Positions 12,664 through 22,835 are shown, numbered from the stretch's first letter. The stretch: DNA of 59,524 bases from Rhodobacter sp. CACIA14H1 (GCA_000500915.1 AYNO01000004.1:1-59524); one strand, 5' to 3'. The notes: a model not told the origin generated them from the sequence alone. Made by a program: numbers and translations.

Positions 12664-13956
12664 ATGACCGACCTCATCTCGCCCGACCTGATCGGCAGCC
12701 TGAACGAACAGGCCCGCATGGCGCATGAAGACGACCTCGGGTCGCTGGGCCGCCAGCTTGCCCGCCGTGGCATCGACATCGAATCCGTGATCCGACGCGC
12801 CATGCAATGGACGGTCGCCATCCCCACATGGGGCGTCGGCACCGGCGGCACCCGCTTTGCCCGCTTCCCCGGCGCGGGCGAACCGCGCGGCATCCATGAC
12901 AAGCTGGCCGATTGCGGCGTGATCCAGCAACTGACGCGCGGCACCCGCACCGTCAGCCCGCATTTCCCGTGGGACGAGGTGTCGGATTACAACGCGCTGC
13001 GCCAAGAGGCAGCGCAATACGGGCTCGGCTTCGATGCGGTGAACTCCAACACCTTCCAGGACCAGACCGACCAGACCCACAGCTACAAATACGGCTCGCT
13101 GGCATCGGCCAAGAAAGACACCCGCGCCCAGGCCGTCGCCCACAACATCCGCTGCATCGAAATCGGCAAGCAACTGGGGTCACAATCCATCACCGTCTGG
13201 ATCGGCGACGGCACCAACTTCCCCGGCCAGCAAAGCCTGACCCGCATGTTCGAAAACTACCTCGACGCGATGGGCGACATCTACGCCGCCCTTCCGCCCG
13301 ACTGGTCCATGTTCATCGAACACAAGATGTACGAACCGGCCTTCTATTCCACCGTCATCTCCGACTGGGGCAGCAGCCTGATCGCCGCGCAGACCTTGGG
13401 GGACAAGGCGAAATGCCTCGTGGACCTCGGCCACCACGCGCCCAACGTGAACATCGAACAGATCGTGGCCCGCCTGATCCATGTGGGCAAGCTGGCAGGC
13501 TTCCACTTCAACGATTCCAAATACGGCGACGACGACCTCGATTCCGGCTCCGTCGATCCCTTCCGCCTCTTCCTCGTCTTCAACGAACTGGTGGATGCCG
13601 AAGCCCGGGGCGCCAAGGACTTCCGCCCCGCCTACATGATCGACCAGAGCCACAACGTCACCGACCCGATCGAAAGCCTGATGTCCTCGGCCACCGAAAT
13701 CGCCCGCGCCTATGTGCAGGCGTCACTGGTGGACCGCAAAACCCTGTCCGAGGCGCAGGCCGAAAACGATGTCATGGCCGCCCACCGCCTGCTCAAGGCC
13801 GCCTATATCACCGACGTCTCCCCCATCCTTGCCGAGGCGCGGCGCAGGCAAGGCGGGGCGCATGACCCCATCGCCGCCTACCGCGCCGCAGGCTACCGCG
13901 CACGGGTGGCCAAGGACCGGCCCGTGGTCAAGGGCGCTTCCTCGGGCATCGTGTAA
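12664..13956 (+). CDS. rhaI: L-rhamnose catabolism isomerase
   Basis: Xylose-isomerase-like TIM barrel; CLVDLGHHAPNVNIEQIVARLIHVGKLAGFHFNDSKYGDDDLDSGSVDPFRLFLVF. Confidence 0.92.
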   Translation: MTDLISPDLIGSLNEQARMAHEDDLGSLGRQLARRGIDIESVIRRAMQWTVAIPTWGVGTGGTRFARFPGAGEPRGIHDKLADCGVIQQLTRGTRTVSPHFPWDEVSDYNALRQEAAQYGLGFDAVNSNTFQDQTDQTHSYKYGSLASAKKDTRAQAVAHNIRCIEIGKQLGSQSITVWIGDGTNFPGQQSLTRMFENYLDAMGDIYAALPPDWSMFIEHKMYEPAFYSTVISDWGSSLIAAQTLGDKAKCLVDLGHHAPNVNIEQIVARLIHVGKLAGFHFNDSKYGDDDLDSGSVDPFRLFLVFNELVDAEARGAKDFRPAYMIDQSHNVTDPIESLMSSATEIARAYVQASLVDRKTLSEAQAENDVMAAHRLLKAAYITDVSPILAEARRRQGGAHDPIAAYRAAGYRARVAKDRPVVKGASSGIV

Positions 13957-13967
13957 GGGGGCGGGGG

Positions 13968-15020
13968 ATGAAGCGGTCCATCATCGACGACAGCCGCGAC
14001 TTCTGGGACGAGATCGTCCTTCCCCTCCTCCGATCCCATTTCCCCGAAGAAACCAACCACATGGCCGCAGGCTTCTTCGGCTACGGCTCCGAAGTGCTGC
14101 GGCTGGACGACCGCTATTCCACCGACCACCACTTCGGCCTGCGGGTGAACATCCTGCTGCCCGAAGCCATCAAGTCCGCCCGGGGCCAAGCCATCGAAGA
14201 CGGCCTCGCCGCCCACCTCCCGCATACATGGCGCGGGCAGGAACTCCGCGAAGGCTACACGCGGACGAAGGGCGTGGAACTCGCCAGCCTGGAACACCAC
14301 CTGCGCTCCACCATCGGTCTGGACCACCCGCCGCAGACCCTGACCGAATGGCTGAAGATACCGGAGGAAGACATCACCCACATCGTGGCGGGCGAAGTCT
14401 GGCACGACCCTTCCGCCCGTTTCACGGCGATCCGCGAAACGCTGGCCGCCTACTACCCCGAACCTGTCCGCCTGCGCCGCCTCGCGCATTGGTGCCGCTA
14501 CTTCTCCGGCATGGGGGTCTATGCCCTGAAACGCGCCCTGCTGCGCGACAACCTGCTTTACGCCAACACCACCTTCGCCCGCTCCCTGCGCTGGGGCGTG
14601 CAGATGGCCTTCCTTCTGGACCGCCGCTACTACCCCTATGACAAATGGATGACCGAGATGTTCCACCGCCTCCCCCGCATGGGGGCGCGGCTGGCCCATA
14701 TCGTGGACGAAGCCCCGCGCCTCGACACCCCGTGGCAGCGCAAGCTCGACCTGCTGCACGACATGTCCGACATCCTCGACGCCGCGATGGTGGAAGACGG
14801 GCTCATCGCCCCCCATCCGCCATACCGCGTCTCCGAAACCTCCGGCTACCGGCTGCTTGAATCCGCCTATGCCGAACTGATCCGCCAATGCCCGCCCGAA
14901 ATCCACGGCACCGTCCCCGAATGGGAACAGGTGCATTGGGAAGGGTTCCATTCCCGCTTCGTCGCCGACGTCGATCTGGCCGACTGGCGCCGTATGCTCG
15001 TTCTGGAGGAAATCCGATGA
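13968..15020 (+). CDS. DUF4037 domain-containing protein (nucleotidyltransferase-like fold)
   Basis: GYGSEVLRLDDRYSTDHHFGLRVNILL; co-directional with rhaDI. Confidence 0.8.
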   Translation: MKRSIIDDSRDFWDEIVLPLLRSHFPEETNHMAAGFFGYGSEVLRLDDRYSTDHHFGLRVNILLPEAIKSARGQAIEDGLAAHLPHTWRGQELREGYTRTKGVELASLEHHLRSTIGLDHPPQTLTEWLKIPEEDITHIVAGEVWHDPSARFTAIRETLAAYYPEPVRLRRLAHWCRYFSGMGVYALKRALLRDNLLYANTTFARSLRWGVQMAFLLDRRYYPYDKWMTEMFHRLPRMGARLAHIVDEAPRLDTPWQRKLDLLHDMSDILDAAMVEDGLIAPHPPYRVSETSGYRLLESAYAELIRQCPPEIHGTVPEWEQVHWEGFHSRFVADVDLADWRRMLVLEEIR

Positions 15021-16003
15021 ACTCCCTCGACCGCGTCATGGCCACGCTCAACCACCGCCCCGTGGACCGCACCCCCATCGACTGCTGGCTCTACCAGAAG
15101 CAATTCCTCGAACGGCTGGAAGCGGATTACGGCCCCCGCGAGAAATTCATCGAAGAATTCGGCATCGACGTCTTCGTCGGCCTCATGCCCTTCCCCAACC
15201 AGCACGGGCGCAAATTCGACATCCACGAACTGGCCGAAGTCCCGCTGGAAGACCCGCGCCACCCGAAATGGCTGAACTTCACCGACTGGAACTACGATTT
15301 CGGCGGCGTCAACATCGCCACCGCCATCCGCGACCACAAAGGCAAACGCTGCGTGCTGGCCCATTGCTGGGGCATGGTCGAAGGCACCTCGTCCTTTCTG
15401 GGGATCGAAAATTGCTGGATGAACCTCGGCGGCAACCCGGACCTCATGGCCAATTTCTTCGACCGCTATGCCGACTGGATGTGCGTGCAGGTGGACCAGA
15501 TGGTCGAGGCGGGCGTGGACATGATGACCCTGTCGGACGACTGGGGATCGAACGGCACCATGCTCTTTTCCCCCAAATCATGGCGCGAGCTGATCAAGCC
15601 CTATGCCATGCGCGTGGTGCAGCACGCCCGTTCGCGGGGGATGCCCGTCAACCTGCATTCCGACGGCTACATCATGCAGATCCTCGATGACATCGTGGAA
15701 ATGGGCTACACCTCCTGGCATCCCGTGCAGGAAAGCGCGGGCATGGACCCGCGCGAGATCAAGGCGAAATACGGCGACAAGATCGTGATCTACGGCTCGC
15801 TCGACGTGGTGGACGGGCTGCTGAAATATGACGGCGAGGAGCTGGACGAATACATCACCGAACGCTTCGGCATCTACGCCCCCGGCGGCGGCTTCATCTT
15901 CAACGGCGGGCATTTCATCCAGCCCGACATCCCCCCCGCCCGCCTGATCCGCGCCTACCGGCTGGTGAACGAACTCGCCCGCCAATACGGCACGCTGCAA
16001 TAG
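15017..16003 (+). CDS. Uroporphyrinogen decarboxylase (URO-D/MtaA-CmuA-like) family protein
   Basis: TIM-barrel URO-D-like protein; ATGA overlap with the DUF4037 stop; VNLHSDGYIMQILDDIVEMG and GGGFIFNGGHFIQPDIPPARLI. Confidence 0.8.
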   Translation: MNSLDRVMATLNHRPVDRTPIDCWLYQKQFLERLEADYGPREKFIEEFGIDVFVGLMPFPNQHGRKFDIHELAEVPLEDPRHPKWLNFTDWNYDFGGVNIATAIRDHKGKRCVLAHCWGMVEGTSSFLGIENCWMNLGGNPDLMANFFDRYADWMCVQVDQMVEAGVDMMTLSDDWGSNGTMLFSPKSWRELIKPYAMRVVQHARSRGMPVNLHSDGYIMQILDDIVEMGYTSWHPVQESAGMDPREIKAKYGDKIVIYGSLDVVDGLLKYDGEELDEYITERFGIYAPGGGFIFNGGHFIQPDIPPARLIRAYRLVNELARQYGTLQ

Positions 16004-16013
16004 GGCGCGGGCG

Positions 16014-18014
16014 GTGCAGCCACCCGCAGGGACATACTGGATCGGGTCGGACCACCCCTTCGACCTGCACGAATGCTATCTGGTCTTCGTGGCCGACCTG
16101 ACCCTTGCGGAAACCCCGCGCCAAGCCACCCTCCACCTCACGGCCGACAGCCGCTACCGCCTCTACGTCAACGGCACTTTTATCGGCCGAGGCCCCGAAC
16201 GCTCATGGCCCGCCGCAATGGCCGTGGACTCCCGCCCCCTGCCCCTGACCGCAGGCACCAACCGCATCCGCATCGAGGTCTATTCCCCCGGCTATTCCCA
16301 CTTCGCCCATGTCCACCGCGCCGCCTGCGGCCTGCTGGCATGGGCGGAGATCGACGGCGAAACCCGCATCCCCACCGACCGCGACCACTGGCGCGTCCGC
16401 CGCGACCCGTCATGGTCCGCCCATGTGCCGCGCATCTCCATCTACGGAACCGGTGTCGAAGACCGCGACCTGACCCGCGCCCTTCCCCACGATGCCGACA
16501 CCGCCACATGGGCGCAACCCCGCATCGTCCAGCCGCCCGAAGGCCCGGTCTGGGCCACCCTCCGCCCCCGCACCACCCCGCTGCTGGACGAACCGCTCCC
16601 CCCCCTCACCACCCCGTGGCGCACCCACTACGGCCCGACGATCCCGCAGGACGACCCGCACGAAGCGATCCGCCGCGCCCTCACCCTGCCGCAAACCCCG
16701 ATCCCCGCGACGATCCCCGCAGGCCACACCGCCCTCTGGATCTTCGACCTCGGCCAAAGCCGCACCGCCACCGCCGCTGCCACGATCACGGCAAACCAAG
16801 GCGACACGCTGACCGTCAGCTATGCCGAGAAACTGCGCAACGGCGCCCCCCTCATCTCCGACCCCGCCACCTATTGCCGGATGCGCCCCAGCGACCGCTT
16901 CCGCCTGACCGAAGGCCGGAACCACATCGAAGGCTTCACCCCGCGCGGCGCGCGCTACATCCTGTTCCAACTCGACACCGCCACAGGCACCACGCCCGAC
17001 CCCACTTTCCACGCCCGCCTGCCCGCCTACCCCCCGACGCCACCGGAACCGCAAGACCCCGTCGCCGCCCTCTGCCAGCGCACCACGCTCGCCTGCCTGC
17101 AAGACGGCTTCACCGACTCCGTCTGGCGCGAAAGCTCCCAATGGCTGGGCGATGTCGTGGCCCAGTCCTTCGCCCTTCTGGCGATCACCGACGACCCCCG
17201 CCCCCTGCGCCTGACGCTGGAACAGGCGGCGCAAGGCGCGGCCGAGGACGGCATCCTCCCCTCCGTCCTCCCCGGCGACGTGCCCGCCTATGTCGTCACC
17301 GACTACAACTTCTCATGGGTGGAACTGCTGCACTTCTGGCACCACCACCCGCAGACCGACCCTGCCCTGACGGCCGAACTCTGGCCCACCCTCACCCGCC
17401 TGCTGGACCGCTTCCACGCCGACCTCGCCCCCGACGGCCTGATCCGCAGCCAGCCGGGCCGCCGCCTCTTCCTCGACTGGTCCACGATGAACCGCGCCGA
17501 ACCCAACCTCACCTACAACCTGCGCTACCTGCACGCCCTGCAAACGGCGCAAACCCTCGCACAGGAAACCGGCCACCCCGCCCCCGCCACTTGGGGCCAG
17601 CGCAGCGAAACCCTCGCCGAAGCCATCCGCACCACCCACCACACCCCCCAAGGCTGGCAGGAAAGCCCCACCGGCACCCCCGCAAGCCAGCTCGCCCTCG
17701 CCTTCCTGATCCTGACGGGTCTCTCCGACCAACCCGATACCCACGCCACAACCATCACCACCCGCTCCCTCGACCTTGACGACGGCCCCAAGACCCCGAC
17801 CCTCGCCAGCCCCTTCATGCACCACTACCTGTTCCAGGCCCTCCACCACCTGAACCGCCCGCAGGACATCCGCGCCATCATCCACGCCCGCTGGGGCCGC
17901 TGGGTGCAGGAAGGCCGCGCCACCACGCCCGAAAACTGGAACATCGACTTCCCCGACGGCTCTGCCTGCCACGGCTTTTCCGCCCATCCCCTGCGCTGGC
18001 TGCAGATCACCTGA
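16014..18014 (+). CDS. Family GH78-like alpha-L-rhamnosidase (no signal peptide)
   Basis: Alpha-rhamnosidase-like layout: LYVNGTFIGRGP, DFLD-type DSVWRESSQWLGDVVAQ, C-terminal (alpha/alpha)6 region; GTG start. Confidence 0.78.
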   Translation: MQPPAGTYWIGSDHPFDLHECYLVFVADLTLAETPRQATLHLTADSRYRLYVNGTFIGRGPERSWPAAMAVDSRPLPLTAGTNRIRIEVYSPGYSHFAHVHRAACGLLAWAEIDGETRIPTDRDHWRVRRDPSWSAHVPRISIYGTGVEDRDLTRALPHDADTATWAQPRIVQPPEGPVWATLRPRTTPLLDEPLPPLTTPWRTHYGPTIPQDDPHEAIRRALTLPQTPIPATIPAGHTALWIFDLGQSRTATAAATITANQGDTLTVSYAEKLRNGAPLISDPATYCRMRPSDRFRLTEGRNHIEGFTPRGARYILFQLDTATGTTPDPTFHARLPAYPPTPPEPQDPVAALCQRTTLACLQDGFTDSVWRESSQWLGDVVAQSFALLAITDDPRPLRLTLEQAAQGAAEDGILPSVLPGDVPAYVVTDYNFSWVELLHFWHHHPQTDPALTAELWPTLTRLLDRFHADLAPDGLIRSQPGRRLFLDWSTMNRAEPNLTYNLRYLHALQTAQTLAQETGHPAPATWGQRSETLAEAIRTTHHTPQGWQESPTGTPASQLALAFLILTGLSDQPDTHATTITTRSLDLDDGPKTPTLASPFMHHYLFQALHHLNRPQDIRAIIHARWGRWVQEGRATTPENWNIDFPDGSACHGFSAHPLRWLQIT

Positions 18015-18041
18015 CCCTTCACCCGCAGCCCCGTTTGCGCT

Positions 18042-19433
18042 ATGGGGCAGCGCATGACCCAGAACCCGCCCAACCTCCGCCCCGACCTTGCCCGCGCCAC
18101 CGTCCCGGACGAACGGCGCGACGGCCAGCCGACGATCGGCATGGTCTCGCTCGGCTGCCCCAAGGCGCTGGTGGACAGCGAACGCATCCTCACGCGGCTG
18201 CGGGCCGAAGGCTATGCGATCTCCCCCGATTACGCGGGCGCGGATGCGGTCATCGTCAACACCTGCGGGTTTCTGGATTCAGCCCGCGCCGAAAGCCTCG
18301 ATGCCATAGGCGAGGCGTTGAAGGAAAACGGCCGCGTCATCGTCACCGGCTGTCTGGGTGCCGAACCCGACTACATCACCGGCGCGCATCCCAAGGTGCT
18401 GGCCGTCACCGGCCCCCACCAATACGAACAGGTGCTGGACGCGGTCCACCTTGCCGTCCCCCCGCAGCCCGACCCCTTCATCGACCTGCTGCCGGCCTCG
18501 GGCGTGAAACTCACCCCGCGCCATTACAGCTATCTGAAGATTTCCGAAGGCTGCAACCACAAGTGCAAGTTCTGCATCATCCCAGACATGCGCGGCAAAC
18601 TCGTCAGCCGCCCCGCCAATGCGATCCTGCGCGAGGCGGAAAAGCTGGTGGAAGCCGGGGTGAAGGAACTGCTGGTGATCTCGCAGGACACCTCCGCCTA
18701 CGGCGTGGACCGCAAGCATGACGAAAGCCCGTGGCAGGACCGTCAGGTCCGCGCCCATATCACCGACCTTGCGCGGGAAATGGGCCAGCTCGGCGCATGG
18801 GTGCGCCTGCATTACGTCTATCCCTACCCCCATGTGCGCGACCTGATCCCGCTCATGGCCGATGGCCTGATCCTCCCCTATCTCGACATCCCGTTCCAGC
18901 ACGCCCATCCCGACACGCTGCGCCGCATGGCCCGCCCCGCCGCCGCCGCCCGCACGCTGGACGAAATCGCCGCATGGCGTGCCACCTGCCCCGACATCAC
19001 CCTGCGCTCCACCTTCATCGTGGGCTACCCCGGCGAGACGGAACAGGAATTCCAGACCCTCCTCGACTGGCTGGACGAGGCGCAGCTCGACCGCGTCGGC
19101 TGCTTCAAATACGAAAACGTCCCCGGCGCACGGTCCAACGCCCTGCCCGACCATGTGCCCGAAGAGGTCAAGCAGGACCGCTGGGAACGCTTCATGGAAA
19201 AGGCGCAGGCCATCTCTGCCGCGAAACTGGCGGCCAAGGTGGGCCGGACGATGCAGGTCATCGTGGACGAGATCGACGAAGAAGGCGCCACCTGCCGCAC
19301 CAAGGCCGACGCGCCGGAAATCGACGGCAACCTCTTCATCGACGACGGCTTCGAAGCCCTCTCCCCCGGCGACATCGTCACGGTCGAGGTGGAAGAGGCG
19401 GGCGATTACGACCTCTGGGGGCGGCTCGTCTGA
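18042..19433 (+). CDS. rimO: Ribosomal protein S12 methylthiotransferase
   Basis: Radical SAM motif [33 protein letters not shown]. Confidence 0.97.
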   Translation: MGQRMTQNPPNLRPDLARATVPDERRDGQPTIGMVSLGCPKALVDSERILTRLRAEGYAISPDYAGADAVIVNTCGFLDSARAESLDAIGEALKENGRVIVTGCLGAEPDYITGAHPKVLAVTGPHQYEQVLDAVHLAVPPQPDPFIDLLPASGVKLTPRHYSYLKISEGCNHKCKFCIIPDMRGKLVSRPANAILREAEKLVEAGVKELLVISQDTSAYGVDRKHDESPWQDRQVRAHITDLAREMGQLGAWVRLHYVYPYPHVRDLIPLMADGLILPYLDIPFQHAHPDTLRRMARPAAAARTLDEIAAWRATCPDITLRSTFIVGYPGETEQEFQTLLDWLDEAQLDRVGCFKYENVPGARSNALPDHVPEEVKQDRWERFMEKAQAISAAKLAAKVGRTMQVIVDEIDEEGATCRTKADAPEIDGNLFIDDGFEALSPGDIVTVEVEEAGDYDLWGRLV

Positions 19434-19508
19434 CCATCAGTCTGCCTTGACCGCAGCGCAGCGAAGCGCAGATTGCACCCCGTAGCCAGTCGCCACGCAG
19501 GAGCCATC

Positions 19509-19751
19509 ATGTCCGACGCCCCCAAGATCGCCCAGAAAGCCCCCTATCCCGTCGAGGTGGAGGCCGGAAAATCCTACTTCTGGTGCGCCTGCGGCCAGTC
19601 CAAGAACCAGCCCTTCTGCGACGGCAGCCACAAGGGCACCACCTTCACCCCCGTGAAGGTCACGGCGGAAGAGGGGAAGAAGATGTTTTTCTGCGGCTGC
19701 AAGGCATCCGCGAAGGCCCCCTTCTGCGACGGCTCCCACTCGCGCCTGTGA
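19509..19751 (+). CDS. Tandem CDGSH iron-sulfur domain protein
   Basis: Two motifs CACGQSKNQPFCDGSH and CGCKASAKAPFCDGSH. Confidence 0.93.
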   Translation: MSDAPKIAQKAPYPVEVEAGKSYFWCACGQSKNQPFCDGSHKGTTFTPVKVTAEEGKKMFFCGCKASAKAPFCDGSHSRL

Positions 19752-19797
19752 TGTCGCACCCGCTTGGCGCGGGGCGACCCGCGCCTAGCTTCACGGC

Positions 19798-20187
19798 ATG
19801 ACCGCCCCGATGAACAACGACGACACCCGCATCCTCTACAACGACACCTGCCCCCTCTGCCGGTTCGAGGTGGACCATTACCGCGCCGCCGCCACCCGCA
19901 CCGGCGCCCCCCTGCGCTTCGACCGGCTGGAGGATGCGGCAGACTGGGGCCTGACCGAAGATCAGGCCGCCCGCCGCCTGCATGTTCTGCGCGACGGCGA
20001 ACTCCTCTCAGGCCTTGCCGCCTTCCGCGCCATCTGGGCCACCCTTCCCCGCTGGCGCTGGCTCGCCCGCATCACGGGCTGGCCCGTCATCCGCCCCGCC
20101 GTGACCGTCCTTTACGACCGCATCGCCGCCCCGCTTCTCTACCGCGCCCATCTGCGGCGCAGCGCGAAACGCGCCGGGCGGCAGTGA
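19798..20187 (+). CDS. DUF393 / DCC-family thiol-disulfide oxidoreductase-like protein
   Basis: ILYNDTCPLCRFEVDHYR (DxxCPLC). Confidence 0.85.
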   Translation: MTAPMNNDDTRILYNDTCPLCRFEVDHYRAAATRTGAPLRFDRLEDAADWGLTEDQAARRLHVLRDGELLSGLAAFRAIWATLPRWRWLARITGWPVIRPAVTVLYDRIAAPLLYRAHLRRSAKRAGRQ

Positions 20188-20193
20188 CGGCGG

Positions 20194-20793
20194 TCAGAAC
20201 CGGTATTCGAACAGGACCGACACCGTGCTTTCCCGCTCTGCCCGCACGTCCAGCAGATAGCCCAGCGTCTCCTCCGGCGGCATCGGCGCGGCGGCAAGCC
20301 TGCAATTCACCTCGGCCACCCCGAAGATGCCGTAATCGGCCGTGCAGCTCCGTTCCCGCAGCCGCCCCCCCAGCACCGCCTGCGCCCGCAGCGACAGCGT
20401 CGCGCCGGGGAAAAGCTCCGCCTGCCAGACCAGACCAAGGTGCAACGCCGGATCGATCCGGTATTTCACGCCCCTCTCGCCCGACGAAAGCCCCCAGATG
20501 ACCCCGAACCGGTCCGAGGTCTGGGTCAGGAACAGCACCGTCAGGTCCGGCAGGCGCGGCCTGTACCAGTCGCGGAACCGGACCGCCCCGCCCCCCGCCA
20601 GCTCATACCCGCCCGCCCGCAGGTCGCGCAGGATGTCGCTGCGCGGCGATCCGGCATGGATGTCCAGCAGATGGGTATGGTCCGCAAGCTCGGCCCCCGC
20701 AGGAACCGGCAGGACAGCCAGCAGCAACACCGCTGCCACCCGCCGCAGGACGCGCGGGATGGCCTGTCGCCACGGCAAACCTGTCTGTGCCAT
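20194..20793 (-). CDS. Hypothetical secreted, outer-membrane beta-barrel-like protein
   Basis: N-terminal signal-like segment, amphipathic beta pattern, C-terminal aromatic ...SVLFEYRF. Confidence 0.5.
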   Translation of the reverse strand: MAQTGLPWRQAIPRVLRRVAAVLLLAVLPVPAGAELADHTHLLDIHAGSPRSDILRDLRAGGYELAGGGAVRFRDWYRPRLPDLTVLFLTQTSDRFGVIWGLSSGERGVKYRIDPALHLGLVWQAELFPGATLSLRAQAVLGGRLRERSCTADYGIFGVAEVNCRLAAAPMPPEETLGYLLDVRAERESTVSVLFEYRF

Positions 20794-20890
20794 CCGGTGA
20801 TACCCGCATCCGGTCAGGGAACGTCCCGCAGCACGCAGGCCCCGTCCGGACCCGCATCACGGCAACCGGAGCAAGTCCCGCGCCAGCCCC

Positions 20891-21952
20891 TCAGTAGATG
20901 CTTGCCGGTGCCAGCGCCCGCGCGATGCTGGCCTCGCCCCGCCCATGCACCGCCGCGCTGTAATTGCCGATCGTATCCGTCCGCGCCGTGTCCAGCAGCC
21001 GGTTGGTGATCTGGGTCGGCGTCGCCGTGGTGAACTTGCTGCCCAGCACCGCCGCATAGCCGGTCACGACCGGCGCGGCGAAAGAGGTGCCGTAAAGCCC
21101 CGTCAGGTCGCCCCGCACCCCCACCGTCAGGAACTGCGCCTGGATCACCGGGTCGCTTCCGGCAAAGTTGGAATAGCTGGCCAGCAGGGCGGGCGATGTC
21201 ACCGTGCCGTTGCGGTCCAGCGCACCGACGAAGATGGCCGACTGCGCCCCGACCAGCGCGACGTTCAGGTAATCGGTATTCCCCGCGCGGTTCGCGGTCC
21301 CCACCGCCACCGCATCGTTCCCCGCCGCCTTGACGACCACCGCCCGGCCATCCGTTGCATAGCCGATCAGCGACGATTCCTGCGCCGACCACGCGATCTG
21401 CCCGATGCTGTAGCCCGACCGCGCATACATCCCGTAGCTCAGGTTCACCGCATTCAGCCCGCTGCGTGACAGACCGACGCTGCGCCCCGACGCGAAATCA
21501 TGCGACGCGACCGCCGCCGACGGGGCGATCATCGACGCCTCCAGACGGATCCATTCCCCGTGGCGCAGCGTGGATGTCCCCGTGCCCAGATTGCCCGAAT
21601 AGACCTTCGTGCTGGAAAAGTCGTCCACCACGGTGATCGTGGTGCCCTGCCCGCGATAGCCCGCATTCCACGCCTCTGCCACCTCGGGGCTCATCCACGG
21701 CTGGTACACCGGCGTCTTGCCGCCCGCGGTCTTGCCGCCCCGCGCGGCCGAGACGGTCAGCAGAGGCTGGTTCCCGCCGGGGGCATCGGGCGTGACCGCC
21801 TCCACCGGCGCCTTCGCCGCACCGGCGGCCAAGGCGGCGGCGCGGCTTTGCGGCACCGGGCTGAAGGCCGGCTGTTCGGCCAGCGCGGCAAGGCCCAGGG
21901 AACCGGCAAGCGCGGCGACAAGCGTGACGAAGGCAGGGCTGCGGACGGACAT
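20891..21952 (-). CDS. S8 family (subtilisin-like) serine peptidase, divergent, secreted
   Basis: ITVVDDFSS (Asp), STLRHGEWIRLEA (His), KAAGND, LYGTSFAAPVVTGYAAVL (Ser); signal peptide MSVRSPAFVTLVAALAGSLGLAALA. Confidence 0.82.
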   Translation of the reverse strand: MSVRSPAFVTLVAALAGSLGLAALAEQPAFSPVPQSRAAALAAGAAKAPVEAVTPDAPGGNQPLLTVSAARGGKTAGGKTPVYQPWMSPEVAEAWNAGYRGQGTTITVVDDFSSTKVYSGNLGTGTSTLRHGEWIRLEASMIAPSAAVASHDFASGRSVGLSRSGLNAVNLSYGMYARSGYSIGQIAWSAQESSLIGYATDGRAVVVKAAGNDAVAVGTANRAGNTDYLNVALVGAQSAIFVGALDRNGTVTSPALLASYSNFAGSDPVIQAQFLTVGVRGDLTGLYGTSFAAPVVTGYAAVLGSKFTTATPTQITNRLLDTARTDTIGNYSAAVHGRGEASIARALAPASIY

Positions 21953-22083
21953 GATCGCACCTTTGCAGGGAATAATATCATTCTTGGAATTCAACTAGCA
22001 GGCGGCACATCCCTGCGTAACCGCTGCGAAAGTCCGCCCCGCATCCGAAGGAAGGGGCGACCGGCGCAAAGGCACGGGCACCG

Positions 22084-22446
22084 CTACCCCAGCAGCACCA
22101 CGACCCACGCCACCCCGCCCGCGATGGCCGTCACCGCCACCACCGCCGACCCCGCATCCTTGGCCCGCTTCGCCCGCGGGTCACGCTCTTCGGAAATGTA
22201 GTCCACCACCTCCTCGATCGCCGTATTCGCCAGCTCCGCCGCCAGAAGCAGCAGCCCCAGCGCAAGGATCAGCGCCCGCTCGCCCGGTGTCATCTCGATG
22301 GCAAAGGCCAGCCCGGCAGAGATCACGTTGACCAGCGTCCATTGCCGCAGCGACTTCTCGCGCTGCCAGGCAGAGACCCAGCCCTCCCACGACCAGACCG
22401 TCGTGTTCCCGATCCGCCGCAGCTCGGCCTTCACCCAATCGATCAT
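22084..22446 (-). CDS. dgkA: Diacylglycerol kinase
   Basis: ELANTAIEEVVDYISEERDPRAKRAKDAGSAVV motif. Confidence 0.93.
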   Translation of the reverse strand: MIDWVKAELRRIGNTTVWSWEGWVSAWQREKSLRQWTLVNVISAGLAFAIEMTPGERALILALGLLLLAAELANTAIEEVVDYISEERDPRAKRAKDAGSAVVAVTAIAGGVAWVVVLLG

Positions 22447-22472
22447 CGCACCCCCCTGACCCTGCGTCAGGA

Positions 22473-22835
22473 TTATCCCGACCGGCCCGGCGCGTCGAGA
22501 TAGGCCCGCACGCAGGTCACCACATGCGCGAAACGGTCGCCACCCAGATGCACCCCGCCATACCAGCGGGTGACGACCACCACATGGTCGCGCAACTCCG
22601 CCCGCTCCAGCATCTTCAGGATCACCGCCCCGGCGCCCGACTCCCCGTCGTCGCCCTTCTGCGGCCCGCCATCGGTCAGGACGCAGGCCCATGTGTTATG
22701 CGTGGCCTTGGCGTATTTCTTCTCGCGCTTCAGCTCCGCCAGAAACGCATCGATGCCCGCGCGGCCCGCCACCGGACCGCCCGACACCGCATAGCGCGAC
22801 CCCCGGTCGCGCAGCACTTCGCCCAGCTTCAACAT
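22473..22835 (-). CDS. YigZ/IMPACT family protein
   Basis: KATHNTWACVLTDGGPQKGDDGESGAGAVILKMLE...VVVTRWYGGVHLG. Confidence 0.85.
   Translation of the reverse strand: MLKLGEVLRDRGSRYAVSGGPVAGRAGIDAFLAELKREKKYAKATHNTWACVLTDGGPQKGDDGESGAGAVILKMLERAELRDHVVVVTRWYGGVHLGGDRFAHVVTCVRAYLDAPGRSG

Noticed and set aside
10441-13173. 910-aa minus-strand ORF opposite rhaD/rhaI
   Set aside because: Antisense of well-recognised rhaD and rhaI; composition (His/Gly/Val/Asp-rich) is typical of reverse-frame reading of high-GC genes.
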